This document shows positions 10,933-18,797 of a stretch of DNA of 33,054 nucleotides, piece after piece. A program made the translations under genes and the position numbers. The stretch is taken from the NCBI RefSeq assembly GCF_019904135.1, contig NZ_JAIOGQ010000040.1, forward strand, positions 1-33,054. Reading direction: 5' to 3'. This DNA comes from Paenibacillus caui. Its GTDB lineage: Bacteria > Bacillota > Bacilli > Paenibacillales > Paenibacillaceae. The notes under the pieces are model-generated. The model saw only the letters and a list, made by a program, of their open reading frames with translations. It was not told the DNA's origin and searched no databases. The stretch's first letter is position 1. Each line of letters opens with the position of its first letter.

Positions 10933-12279
10933 TTACGAAGTCGTATTCTTGATCTTGTCCGTAATGTTATTGATCACTTTAAACAGCTCCTGATCGCTCT
11001 TCATTTGCTGCGTGATTTTCTCATGGGCGTGAATGACCGTCGTATGGTCTCTTCCTCCAAAAGCTTCCCCGATCTTCGGCAGCGAATAATCGGTCAGTTC
11101 CCTTGATAAATACATGGCAATCTGCCTCGGAAAAGCAATGGCTTTCGTACGCTTGCGGGCTTTGAAATCTTCCAGCCGCAGGTTGTAATATTCGCCTACC
11201 TTTTGCTGAATGTCCTGGATCGTAATGATCTTCGGGCGGCTTGAAGGGATGATATCCTTGAGCGCTTCGGCCGCCAAATGCGTCGTGACATCCTGATTGA
11301 TCAGCGACGAATAGGCGACAACCCGAATCAAGGCCCCCTCCAGCTCGCGGATGTTCGTATCGATCTGGTTGGCGATGTACATCATCGCTTCATTCGGAAT
11401 ATCCAGATTCTCGGCCCGCGCTTTTTTACGCAAAATAGCAATCCGCGTCTCCAGATCCGGAGGCTGAATGTCGGTAATGAGGCCCCATTCAAACCGCGAT
11501 CTAAGCCGCTCTTCAAGCGTAGGAATTTCTTTAGGCGGACGGTCGCTGGAAATAATGATCTGCTTGCGCTCTTCATGCAGGGCGTTAAACGTATGGAAAA
11601 ATTCCTCCTGCGTCGATTCCTTGCCCGCCAGGAACTGAATGTCGTCGATAAGCAAAATATCGATGTTGCGATATTTGTTCCGGAAGCTCTCGCCGCGGTT
11701 GTCCCGGATGGCGTTGATGAACTCATTCGTAAATTTCTCGGAAGAAATGTAGACGACTTTGCTGCTTGGCGAATGTTCGAGAATATAATGGCCGATCGCG
11801 TGCATCAGGTGTGTTTTGCCGAGTCCTACGCCGCCATACAGAAACAGCGGATTGTAGGCGCGGGCCGGCGCCTCGGCGACAGCAAGCGAAGCCGCATGCG
11901 CAAAACGGTTGCCTGAGCCGATAACAAACGTGTCAAACGTGTATTTGGGATTGAGCATGTTCGATATAGGCTCTTCAACCACTACCGGCTGCTGCTGTGG
12001 CTGCGGCAGAATCGGTTCGGCCGGTTTGTTCTCTTCAATCACAAAAGAAACTTCAAGCTGCTTCCCGATCTCTTCATAAATCGTGGTCGATACAAGCTTG
12101 GTGTAACGGCTTTCCAGCCATTCCACGGCAAAGGTCGTCGGCGCGGAAATGACAACGGCACGGTCGGAAATGGATACGGGCTTGGTGGCCTTGAACCAGG
12201 TGTCAAAGCTTGGCTTGCTTAGTTTCGTTTGGATGATGGAAAGAATTTGCTGCCATAATTCAGAGGTATGGCTGTCCAC
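10933..12279 (-). CDS. dnaA: Chromosomal replication initiator protein DnaA
   Basis: Domain I (about 1-85, [18 protein letters not shown]) is followed by a Pro/Gln/Glu-rich linker (85-105). The AAA+ domain has Walker A GGVGLGKT (149-156) and Walker B LLIDDIQF (209-216), with RSRFEWGL for the sensor/arginine-finger region. The C-terminal helix-turn-helix carries the DnaA signature [14 protein letters not shown]. The length, 448 aa, is normal. The start is GTG with AGGAGT 7 nt ahead, and the start codon lies inside a DnaA-box-like CTGTCCACA (12272-12280, 7/9). A promoter flanked by DnaA boxes suggests autoregulation. It lies head-on to the fork leaving the unwinding site. Confidence 0.98.
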   Translation of the reverse strand: MDSHTSELWQQILSIIQTKLSKPSFDTWFKATKPVSISDRAVVISAPTTFAVEWLESRYTKLVSTTIYEEIGKQLEVSFVIEENKPAEPILPQPQQQPVVVEEPISNMLNPKYTFDTFVIGSGNRFAHAASLAVAEAPARAYNPLFLYGGVGLGKTHLMHAIGHYILEHSPSSKVVYISSEKFTNEFINAIRDNRGESFRNKYRNIDILLIDDIQFLAGKESTQEEFFHTFNALHEERKQIIISSDRPPKEIPTLEERLRSRFEWGLITDIQPPDLETRIAILRKKARAENLDIPNEAMMYIANQIDTNIRELEGALIRVVAYSSLINQDVTTHLAAEALKDIIPSSRPKIITIQDIQQKVGEYYNLRLEDFKARKRTKAIAFPRQIAMYLSRELTDYSLPKIGEAFGGRDHTTVIHAHEKITQQMKSDQELFKVINNITDKIKNTTS

Positions 12280-12310
12280 AGACTGTCACTCCTTTTAAAA
12301 CTTACAATTG

Positions 12311-12346
12311 TGGCTTAAGCCATAAAATAGCTCCACCAAGTGGAGC
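12311..12346 (-). promoter_or_regulatory. Twin hairpins in the dnaA leader
   Basis: On the minus strand the hairpin GCTCCAC-TTG-GTGGAGC (12330-12346) is followed by the palindrome TGGCTTAAGCCA (12311-12322), ending about 17 nt before the dnaA ribosome site. Neither has a T run typical of a terminator. They could shape translation or RNA stability; that role is inference. Confidence 0.45.
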
Positions 12347-12447
12347 CTTTGCTTCAGGCTTTGTCCCGCACGATTCGCAGGCCGAGAAGACTGAAATACT
12401 GTTTTTAAACACATAAATAGTCGAAAAAACAGAAATAAAGGGGAAAA

Positions 12448-12776
12448 TTATCCCCAATAGTTGTGTTTGTGGATTAAGATTAAAAGAGGATAAATTCGAA
12501 TTGTTCACAATTTTATCCACAGGGTGTTGATAAAGCTGATGGGATTCATAGATATTCACACCGAAAAGCAATCTAATCATAGCAAAAGAAGGCTTATATT
12601 TCAATGAGTGGGCGGAATTTATCCACAAATTCAATAACTTGTGCATAAATTTGCTTCACACCACTACATATTGTTTATAAATTGTTTAGTATTCGACAGA
12701 AACCGAAAAAAGGCAGCAAAAATTATGCACAGGTTATGAAGAATGTCCGTTTTTCCTGTCTTCCAAGTTATCTACA
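12448..12776. other. oriC, dnaA-upstream DnaA box cluster
   Basis: Box-like 9-mers are TTATCCCCA (12448-12456), TGTGGATTA (12468-12476), TTATCCACA (12513-12521 and 12619-12627, both perfect), TGTGCATAA (12640-12648), TTATGCACA (12723-12731) and TTATCTACA (12768-12776). They surround the dnaA promoter. This corresponds to the upstream half of the bipartite Bacillus origin. No gene is supported in 12280-12893; the minus-strand frame at 12302-12646 is incidental. Confidence 0.85.
12576..12604 (-). promoter_or_regulatory. dnaA promoter
   Basis: Minus strand: -35 TTGAAA (12599-12604), 17-nt spacer, extended -10 TGC-TATGAT (12576-12581). A perfect DnaA box lies 14 nt upstream of the -35 and another about 55 nt downstream of the -10, consistent with autoregulation. 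The leader would be about 290 nt. Confidence 0.7.
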
Positions 12777-12817
12777 GGCTGCCTTAATTTCATGAAAGAT
12801 TTTGGATGAAGAAAAAT

Positions 12818-12867
12818 AGCGCAAAGAAAAACGTGCATCACGCGGATAGCACGTTTTTCTTTGCGCT
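12818..12867 (-). terminator. Terminator of the gntP-gntK operon
   Basis: A perfect 19-bp inverted repeat (AGCGCAAAGAAAAACGTGC and its complement) encloses a 12-nt loop 27 nt after the gntK stop. Minus-strand readout ends in ATTTTTC. It separates the operon from the dnaA-upstream DnaA boxes. Confidence 0.9.
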
Positions 12868-12893
12868 GAATGATTTTGGTAAGCTAGAGGCTG

Positions 12894-14441
12894 CTACAGA
12901 CTGCTGAGCTTGCGCTGAAACCGGGCGATATCGGCATATTCGTCTTCAAGCTTGCGGGAGATCCGAATGAAAATAGGGAGCAGCTCCTTGTACAGCGTTG
13001 TATGCTCTTTTATCGGCATATGCTGATAGGTGGCCCCAACCATACCGGAAACCACACTCAGCGATTCCGCCCGGCCGGTGGCATACAGGCCAAGAACGAC
13101 AGCTCCGAGACAGGAGCTTTCAAAGCTCTCAGGAACCGTAACGGGCTGCTCAAAAATATCGGCCATCATCTGCCTCCACAGCTCGGAGCGCGCAAAACCG
13201 CCTGTTGCCAGTATTTTATTCGGCTGGCCGATCTGTTCCTCCATGGCGAGGAGCACCGTATACAGGTTATAAATGACGCCTTCCAGGACGGCGCGGATCA
13301 TATGCTCCTGCTTATGATGGAGTGTCAGGCCAAAGAAAGAGCCTCGGGCGTTCGGATTCCATAGCGGAGCTCGCTCCCCGGAAAGGTAAGGATGGAACAG
13401 CAGGCCGTCCGATCCAGGACGAACGCGTTCCGCAATTTTGGTGAGCACGTCATAGGGGCTGATGCCGAGCCGCTTGGCTGTTTCGACCTCGGCGGCCGCA
13501 AATTCGTCTCTTGCCCATCGCAAAATAACGCCGCCGTTATTGACCGGTCCTCCGATAACCCATTGATTGCCTGTGAGCGCATAGCAGAAGATGCGTCCCT
13601 TCGGATCGATTACCGGCCGGTCAACCACGGTGCGAATCGCGCCGCTGGTGCCGATTGTAACCGCAACGACACCGGGATCGATCGCATTCACGCCGAGGTT
13701 GGACAGAACTCCGTCTGTGGCGCCGATAATGAAAGGCGTATCCGGATCCAGGCCCATTTGGCCTGCATATTCCGGGTTCATACCCTTCATTTCATAGGTG
13801 GTGGGCACAAGGCGCGATAAGCGGTCCCTTGTGATGCCCGCCACGTTTAGCGCTTCTTCGTCCCAATCCAGCTTGTTCAAATCTAGGAGCCCGGTACAGG
13901 AGGCCATGGAATAGTCTATGACATACTCTCCGAACAGCTTGTGAAATATATATTCTTTTATAGAAATAAATTTATTCGTTTGGGCAAACATTTCAGGCTC
14001 TTCATGACGCATCCAGAGGAGCTTGGTCAAGGGAGACATCGGATGGATGGGCGTGCCGGTTCTCAGAAAGATCTGATGTCCGCCCAGCTCCAACTTCAGT
14101 TTTTCCGTCCATTCGGCGCTTCGATTATCCGCCCAGGTCATGCACCGCATCAGCGGCTTATGCTCCCCGTTTACCGGGATGACACTGTGCATAGCGGCGC
14201 TGAAGGAGACGAACATGATGCTGCCTTGAGAAACCCCGCTTTGCTCTATAATTTGCTGCACAGATCGTAGTACGGCCGTAAAAATTTGCTCCGGATCCTG
14301 CTCGGCGATGGCAGAAGTCGGCGTATATAGAGGATATTCTTCACTTGCTTTCGCAACAATGGATCCGTCCTGCTTGAAAAGCACCGCTTTCGTGCTGGTT
14401 GTGCCGATATCGACCCCGATCATATGCGACTCATGATTCAT
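12894..14441 (-). CDS. gntK: Gluconokinase (FGGY family)
   Basis: ATP-dependent phosphorylation of gluconate to 6-phosphogluconate, feeding the pentose phosphate pathway. The N-terminal phosphate loop IGVDIGTTSTKAVLF and the second-domain motifs TDGVLSNLGVN, TIGTSGAIR and ATGGFARSELWRQMMADI are those of FGGY kinases. Length (515 aa) and alignment fit Bacillus GntK. The ATG follows GAGAAGG. It lies 48 nt after gntP and ends at a strong terminator. The order gntR, gntP, gntK differs from B. subtilis gntRKPZ, and no 6-phosphogluconate dehydrogenase gene (gntZ) accompanies it. Another sugar-acid or pentulose substrate is possible, but gntP and gntR nearby support gluconate. Confidence 0.92.
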   Translation of the reverse strand: MNHESHMIGVDIGTTSTKAVLFKQDGSIVAKASEEYPLYTPTSAIAEQDPEQIFTAVLRSVQQIIEQSGVSQGSIMFVSFSAAMHSVIPVNGEHKPLMRCMTWADNRSAEWTEKLKLELGGHQIFLRTGTPIHPMSPLTKLLWMRHEEPEMFAQTNKFISIKEYIFHKLFGEYVIDYSMASCTGLLDLNKLDWDEEALNVAGITRDRLSRLVPTTYEMKGMNPEYAGQMGLDPDTPFIIGATDGVLSNLGVNAIDPGVVAVTIGTSGAIRTVVDRPVIDPKGRIFCYALTGNQWVIGGPVNNGGVILRWARDEFAAAEVETAKRLGISPYDVLTKIAERVRPGSDGLLFHPYLSGERAPLWNPNARGSFFGLTLHHKQEHMIRAVLEGVIYNLYTVLLAMEEQIGQPNKILATGGFARSELWRQMMADIFEQPVTVPESFESSCLGAVVLGLYATGRAESLSVVSGMVGATYQHMPIKEHTTLYKELLPIFIRISRKLEDEYADIARFQRKLSSL

Positions 14442-14489
14442 AATTATGCCTTCTCTCCACTTTGAATATCTGGTTTAGTTTGTTCTTAC

Positions 14490-15851
14490 TTATATAAACG
14501 TACTCAAAATCAGAATAAACACAAGGGCAACAACCGACAAAATGGTCTCCATGGCCGTCCAGGACTTTAGAGTTTGCGGAACCGACATATTGAAGAATTC
14601 CTTGATCATCCAGAAGCCGGCGTCATTGACATGCGACAGTACCAGGGAGCCGGCTCCGGTTGCCAGAACGACAAGTTCAACGCTGGTACCGGGTGTCAGC
14701 GCCAGAACCGGAGCGACGATGCCGGCAGCGGTCGTCATGGCGACTGTCGCTGAACCGGTAGCCACACGAATCAGGGCCGCTGTAAACCAGGCGAACAAGA
14801 TGACATTAATATGGGCATGAGCCGCAACATCGGCAATGGCGTCCCCGACCCCGCTGTTGATCAAGACCTGCTTGAAAGCCCCGCCGCCGCCAATAATCAA
14901 AATAATTGTAGCGGTTGGCGCCAAACATTCGCTGCTGAATTTGGAAATCTGTTCTTTGGAGAAGCCTCGGACAAATCCAAGTGTGAAAAAGGCGAATACT
15001 ACAGAAATCAGCAGGGCAATGACTTCATGCCCGATAAATTCGCAGAACTGGGTAAAGCCTTGCGTTCCCTCCGGATCGATAATATCCGCGATGGAGCCGG
15101 TCAGCATTAGAATAACCGGCATCAAAATGGTCAATAAGGTAATGCCGAAGCCCGGGAGCTCTGACGTTTGTTTTTCGGCAAATTGCTTGGCCAGATTTTC
15201 AGGCGGAGTGACCTCAATCCGTTTCCCGATGAATTTTCCAAACAGCGGTCCGGCAATAATAGCGGTAGGCAGTCCCACAATGAGCGAAAACAAGATCGTT
15301 CTTCCGAGATCCGCTTGATAAGCGTCGATCGCAATCATTGGTGCCGGATGAGGGGGCACAAGACCATGTACCGTGGACAGGCCGGCAAGAATGGGAATGC
15401 CGATTTGCAGCAAAGACATTTTGGTTTTGCGGGCAACGGTGAATACGATAGGAATGAGCAGAATGACGCCAACTTCAAAAAAGACCGGAATGCCGACGAC
15501 AAAACCGACAATCATCATCGCCCAATGAACCCGTTTCTCCCCGAATTTATCGATCAGCGTTGTGGCGATGCGTTCCGCGCCGCCGGATTCCGCCATCATT
15601 TTTCCCAGCATGGTCCCAAGGCCAATTACAATCGCTATCGTACCAAGGGTGCCGCCAAGTCCGCTGGTAACCGATGTGATGACATCGGAGGCCTTCATGC
15701 CAGAAAGCAGCCCGAGCAGCAGGGCGGAGATGAGCAGCGTGACAAAGGGATTCCATTTGAACTTGGAAATCAGGACGATCAGGAAAATAATGACCAGCAG
15801 CGTCCAGACAAGCAGTGTGCCTTGATGGCTGAGCCCGAACAATGTATTCAT
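14490..15851 (-). CDS. gntP: Gluconate permease, GntP family
   Basis: A 453-aa, very hydrophobic protein with about 12 predicted membrane segments, opening MNTLFGLSHQGTLLVWTLLV. It carries GntP family landmarks such as GKMMAESGGAERIA, HGLVPPHPAPMIA and the C-terminal NDAGFWMIKEFFNMS. It imports gluconate by proton symport in the plasma membrane. GGAGG lies 6 nt before the ATG. Its transcript continues into gntK. Upstream lie a cre-like site and a GntR operator, after the gntR terminator, so it is probably induced by gluconate and repressed by preferred sugars. Confidence 0.95.
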   Translation of the reverse strand: MNTLFGLSHQGTLLVWTLLVIIFLIVLISKFKWNPFVTLLISALLLGLLSGMKASDVITSVTSGLGGTLGTIAIVIGLGTMLGKMMAESGGAERIATTLIDKFGEKRVHWAMMIVGFVVGIPVFFEVGVILLIPIVFTVARKTKMSLLQIGIPILAGLSTVHGLVPPHPAPMIAIDAYQADLGRTILFSLIVGLPTAIIAGPLFGKFIGKRIEVTPPENLAKQFAEKQTSELPGFGITLLTILMPVILMLTGSIADIIDPEGTQGFTQFCEFIGHEVIALLISVVFAFFTLGFVRGFSKEQISKFSSECLAPTATIILIIGGGGAFKQVLINSGVGDAIADVAAHAHINVILFAWFTAALIRVATGSATVAMTTAAGIVAPVLALTPGTSVELVVLATGAGSLVLSHVNDAGFWMIKEFFNMSVPQTLKSWTAMETILSVVALVFILILSTFI

Positions 15852-15884
15852 GAGGAACCTCCTTTAATAAACGTTTGTATTTCA

Positions 15885-15898
15885 TAATAACGCTTACA
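15885..15898 (-). promoter_or_regulatory. cre site (CcpA catabolite control) before gntP
   Basis: TGTAAGCGTTATTA on the minus strand matches the Bacillus cre consensus TGWAANCGNTNWCA at 13 of 14 positions. It lies 34 nt upstream of gntP, downstream of the operator. Confidence 0.6.
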
Positions 15899-15952
15899 AT
15901 TCCATGTTTTTTCATTCAGCTTCATTCGTTGGCATAAGTGTGAAAATATGAT

Positions 15953-15971
15953 GTATACTCGTCGACAACTT
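15953..15971 (-). promoter_or_regulatory. GntR operator upstream of gntP
   Basis: AAGTTGTCGACGAGTATAC on the minus strand shares AAGTTGTNNACNNGTATAC with the site upstream of gntR and resembles the B. subtilis GntR operator ATACTTGTATACAAGTAT. It starts 5 nt past the gntR terminator. The promoter elements around it are weak (CATATT as -10). Confidence 0.65.
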
Positions 15972-15975
15972 ATGG

Positions 15976-16006
15976 TAAAAAGCGCCGGAGGAGCAAACGC
16001 TTTTTA
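15976..16006 (-). terminator. Terminator of gntR
   Basis: Stem TAAAAAGCG / CGCTTTTTA with a 13-nt loop, with the T run on the minus strand, starting 11 nt after the gntR stop. It uncouples gntR from gntPK. Confidence 0.8.
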
Positions 16007-16017
16007 TCTACTCGGGG

Positions 16018-16695
16018 TTAGGTATCAGGCAAACTGAGATGGAGGGTGTTGCGGGAATCGGCGAAATATTCCTCGACCTCATGGTGAATCCCTGCCGCAT
16101 CCCCCGATTGAAGCGCATCCATTAGTTTGTTGTGTTTCTTAATGACTCTTATGATATTGTCTTCACCCAAGGAAAACATCTCCTCGGTCGTGATCAGCAT
16201 GACGGCCATTACAATAGGGCGGATACTGTTCCACAGATGCAAAATGCGGGAGTGCTTCGCTTCGCGAATGATCGTCTCATGAAAGGCAAGGTCCTGATAA
16301 GAGAACTCAACCTTATCGTGATGCTTCGCTGCAAGCTCCATCCTGTCAATAATCTTCCTGAGGCTGTCAATCAGTATTGCCGTATCGGCCTCTGCCAGCC
16401 TTTGCTGAGCGAAGGTTTCAATTAAGTAGCGAACGTCATAAAGCTCTTCAATTTCCTGCAGGCTGAGTCCCAAGACGACTGCACCCATCCGTTCCAGACG
16501 AATAAGTCCTTCCGCGGCCAAGGCCTTCATCGCTTCGCGAACAGGGGAACGGCTTGTTCCGAACTCGGCGGCAATCCGGTTCTCCGTCAAAATTTCGCCC
16601 GATTTAACAGTTCCGTTAATGATCCGCTGGCGAAGTTCGCAAGCAATCGATTCTCCCAGGGACGCCCCTTGCAGCCATACAGCGGGATAATGCAT
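16018..16695 (-). CDS. gntR: GntR-family gluconate operon repressor
   Basis: A winged helix-turn-helix spans about residues 15-75 (IINGTVKSGEILTENRIAAE, then GTSRSPVREAMKALAAEGLI), followed by an all-helical FCD effector domain of the FadR subfamily with the usual metal/ligand His and Asp residues (DLAFHETI near 133-140). It probably represses the gnt genes and is released by gluconate, as in Bacillus. At 225 aa it is slightly shorter than B. subtilis GntR. AGAGG precedes the ATG. The matching operator lies within its own promoter, so it is likely autoregulated, and a second operator precedes gntP. Confidence 0.88.
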   Translation of the reverse strand: MHYPAVWLQGASLGESIACELRQRIINGTVKSGEILTENRIAAEFGTSRSPVREAMKALAAEGLIRLERMGAVVLGLSLQEIEELYDVRYLIETFAQQRLAEADTAILIDSLRKIIDRMELAAKHHDKVEFSYQDLAFHETIIREAKHSRILHLWNSIRPIVMAVMLITTEEMFSLGEDNIIRVIKKHNKLMDALQSGDAAGIHHEVEEYFADSRNTLHLSLPDT

Positions 16696-16835
16696 GGTTT
16701 ACCTCTCCAATCGTTAAATAAATTGTTACAGGTAGTCTGATTCTATCACAAATGAAGGCGCATACATTAAACAGTTGTTTAGCATAACATCATTTTGAAC
16801 AGGCGTTGGCTTTCGGAGGACATCAGCTCCTTAAA

Positions 16836-16864
16836 AATATCGGTATACCTGTATACAACTTCAA
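16836..16864 (-). promoter_or_regulatory. gntR promoter with GntR operator in the spacer
   Basis: Minus strand: -35 TTGAAG (16859-16864), 17-nt spacer, -10 GATATT (16836-16841). The operator-like dyad AAGTTGTATACAGGTATAC (16843-16861) fills the spacer, so bound repressor would exclude RNA polymerase. Confidence 0.65.
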
Positions 16865-16912
16865 GGTTGTGGTTTTATTTTACTCCTCCAAATGTTCACT
16901 GTAAAGACAAAA

Positions 16913-16928
16913 TTGAAAGCGCATTATT
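16913..16928 (+). promoter_or_regulatory. Possible second cre-like site
   Basis: TTGAAAGCGCATTATT matches the extended cre consensus WTGNAARCGNWWWCAW at 14 of 16 positions. It lies about 50 nt upstream of the gntR promoter, so its effect is uncertain. Confidence 0.35.
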
Positions 16929-16981
16929 TTCAATTGTCATTTTAGAAGCTCAATTAATGGCTTAGAGGATATTTTAAATGG

Positions 16982-17039
16982 TTATCCACATGTGAATAAT
17001 TGATTTTTGAGTAGAAAAAGAGTACGAACCTGTGGATAT
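16982..17039. other. DnaA boxes on the rpmH side of the origin
   Basis: TTATCCACA (16982-16990) abuts TGTGAATAA (16991-16999), forming an 18-bp dyad, and TGTGGATAT lies at 17031-17039. In Bacillus the boxes upstream of dnaA reach rpmH directly; here this group lies 4.2 kb from the dnaA-side cluster because of the gnt genes. The remaining gene-free sequence at 16696-17171 holds the gntR promoter, the cre-like site and the rpmH promoter. Confidence 0.75.
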
Positions 17040-17071
17040 TTGGTGCCGGACGGATGGGGCAGAGGTTCCGG

Positions 17072-17100
17072 TTGACTTTGGGCACATTTTATGATTAAAT
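17072..17100 (+). promoter_or_regulatory. Candidate rpmH promoter
   Basis: -35 TTGACT (17072-17077), 17-nt spacer, -10 TTAAAT (17095-17100). A second weaker possibility is TAAAAT near 17122. Confidence 0.45.
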
Positions 17101-17171
17101 GTTAAAAGGCTTTTTCTGCGGTAAAATTTAATGAAGAAGAAGTAGGAGTATCCTGTTAGGAGGTGCAATAG

Positions 17172-17306
17172 ATGAAACCGACTTTCAAACCGAACGTGAG
17201 CAAGCGCAAAAAGGTTCATGGTTTCCGTACAAGAATGAGCACGAAAAACGGCCGCAAGGTGTTGGCTGCTCGTCGTCAAAAAGGCAGAAAAGTATTGAGT
17301 GCCTAA
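17172..17306 (+). CDS. rpmH: 50S ribosomal protein L34
   Basis: A 44-aa, Arg/Lys-rich protein starting [20 protein letters not shown] and ending GRKVLSA, the universal L34 pattern. AGGAGG lies 8 nt before the ATG. It is followed by a terminator and then rnpA, the conserved bacterial pairing. It normally neighbours dnaA divergently; here the gluconate genes intervene. Confidence 0.98.
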   Translation: MKPTFKPNVSKRKKVHGFRTRMSTKNGRKVLAARRQKGRKVLSA

Positions 17307-17319
17307 TACGTGCGTGCGT

Positions 17320-17345
17320 AAAGACCACTACGGTGGTCTTTTTTT
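17320..17345 (+). terminator. Terminator after rpmH
   Basis: Stem AAAGACCAC / GTGGTCTTT with a TACG loop and a run of seven Ts. Some readthrough into rnpA is expected, as the pair is usually cotranscribed. Confidence 0.88.
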
Positions 17346-17491
17346 CATAAAATAGCCATTTGGATTCGATTCTCATGTTAAAAATGAGGGTTAGGGCAGG
17401 CTGAAAGCAGCCCATAATGAAGAAACGGGGTCGTTCCTTTAACGGGAGCCGGCCTTCGATCAAGATAGCAAGGAAAGCAAGGAGAAAAGCC

Positions 17492-17842
17492 GTGCATAAA
17501 AAGCTGCGTTTACGCAATCGCGCCGATTTCGGTCGTGTATACCGTAATGGAAAGTCTTTCGCAAACCGCCAGCTCGTTGTTTACTGGTCACCCAGACCTG
17601 AAGTGGAACAGTTTCGGCTTGGCGTGTCCGTTAGCAAGAAGGTGGGCAATGCAGTCGTCCGTAACCGGATGCGCAGGCTGATTAAGGAAATTGTCAGGCT
17701 GAACAAGGACAAGCTGAACGAGCACGTCGATATCATCTTTATCGTACGTAAAGGCGCCCTTGAAATGAGCTATGGAGACCTGCAGAAAAGTGTCCTCCAC
17801 GCCCTGCGTAAAGCCGCACTGCTCAAGGGCTCGAAGTCGTAA
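17492..17842 (+). CDS. rnpA: Ribonuclease P protein component
   Basis: Protein subunit of RNase P, which matures tRNA 5' ends with the catalytic RNA. The family signature is present: VSVSKKVGNAVVRNRMRRLI around residues 45-65, with the NRMRR motif that contacts the RNA. The frame is open to an ATG at 17417, but AAGGAG lies 7 nt before the GTG at 17492. Starting there gives 116 aa, exactly the B. subtilis length, and removes a 25-residue basic extension with no family counterpart. It lies between rpmH and yidC. Confidence 0.93.
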   Translation: MHKKLRLRNRADFGRVYRNGKSFANRQLVVYWSPRPEVEQFRLGVSVSKKVGNAVVRNRMRRLIKEIVRLNKDKLNEHVDIIFIVRKGALEMSYGDLQKSVLHALRKAALLKGSKS

Positions 17843-17915
17843 GCGGCTTATTTTCCTTGTCCGCTTAATTATGGTATGATTTAACCTGATGGAGTCTTAA
17901 GAGAGGGGTTTTGAA

Positions 17916-18797
17916 GTGTCTTTACTGAAGACTAAAAGAAGCAGATGGATTCTGCTTATTATGGCTATTGGCCTGATTGCCATTTTGGCTGGCTGCGGAA
18001 CATCCGCCCATCAGGCAACAACCACCGAAGATTTGCGTACCGGCAATTTCTGGAATTCCAACGTTGTCTATTGGTTCTCCCTGTCGCTTGACACATTTGC
18101 CAAGTGGTTTAACGGAGAATACGGACTGGCGATCCTGCTCATGGTGATTATCGTCCGGACGCTGATTTTGCCGCTTACACTCAAGCAGGTGAAGAGCTCG
18201 AAGGCGATGCAAGCCATTCAGCCGGAACTGACCAAAATCAAAGAAAAGTATAAAGATAATCCTCAGCAGCAGCAGCAGGAAACGATGAAGCTGTTCCAGG
18301 AACATAAAGTCAATCCGATGGCTGGCTGCTTCCCGCTTCTGATTCAGATGCCGGTATTTATCGCGCTGTATAATTCGATTATCTATAACGGCGCTATCAG
18401 AAACCATTCATTCTTATGGCTGGAACTTGGCAAACCGGACCATCTGTTCATTCTGCCTCTGCTTGCCGCGGTTACGACATTTATCCAGACGAAGATGATG
18501 TCCAGCATGAATCCTGCAAGCATTGCAGGACCGATGCAGTTTATGATGTTTATTTATCCGGTGCTTATTTTCTTTATGGCTTACAATTTCCCTTCCGCAC
18601 TGCCTCTGTACTGGGTTTATAGTAACCTGTATACAATCGTGCAGAACTTCTTCCTGTACCGGAAGCCTGCAGCGGTCGCGACGGCCGGCGGAACTGATGG
18701 CAGCGACGGAAAGAAAGGCAATTCCAAAAAAGGCGGCTCGAATTTAAAAGCCGGTACTCCTAACCGGAGCGCCAAGGAGGCCAAAAAGTCGAAATGA
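17916..18797 (+). CDS. yidC: Membrane protein insertase YidC/SpoIIIJ
   Basis: Inserts and folds membrane proteins, with or without SecYEG. It is a lipoprotein: positive N-terminus KTKRSR, hydrophobic stretch and lipobox LAGC with the modified Cys at 27. Five membrane segments follow, and the conserved groove arginine is R81 in VIIVRTLILPLT. A cytoplasmic helical hairpin rich in Gln (QQQQQ) lies around 108-125. The C-terminal tail is basic. The start is GTG with GAGAGGGG ahead. It overlaps jag by 4 nt, which indicates translational coupling. Spore-formers often carry two such proteins; position suggests the SpoIIIJ type. Confidence 0.95.
   Translation: MSLLKTKRSRWILLIMAIGLIAILAGCGTSAHQATTTEDLRTGNFWNSNVVYWFSLSLDTFAKWFNGEYGLAILLMVIIVRTLILPLTLKQVKSSKAMQAIQPELTKIKEKYKDNPQQQQQETMKLFQEHKVNPMAGCFPLLIQMPVFIALYNSIIYNGAIRNHSFLWLELGKPDHLFILPLLAAVTTFIQTKMMSSMNPASIAGPMQFMMFIYPVLIFFMAYNFPSALPLYWVYSNLYTIVQNFFLYRKPAAVATAGGTDGSDGKKGNSKKGGSNLKAGTPNRSAKEAKKSK

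Noticed and set aside
12302..12646. 114-codon minus-strand frame upstream of dnaA
   Set aside because: It runs across the dnaA promoter, DnaA boxes and leader hairpins, has no ribosome site and no family resemblance.
17417..17491. 25-codon N-terminal extension of rnpA
   Set aside because: A ribosome site precedes GTG 17492, and the shorter protein has the exact family length.
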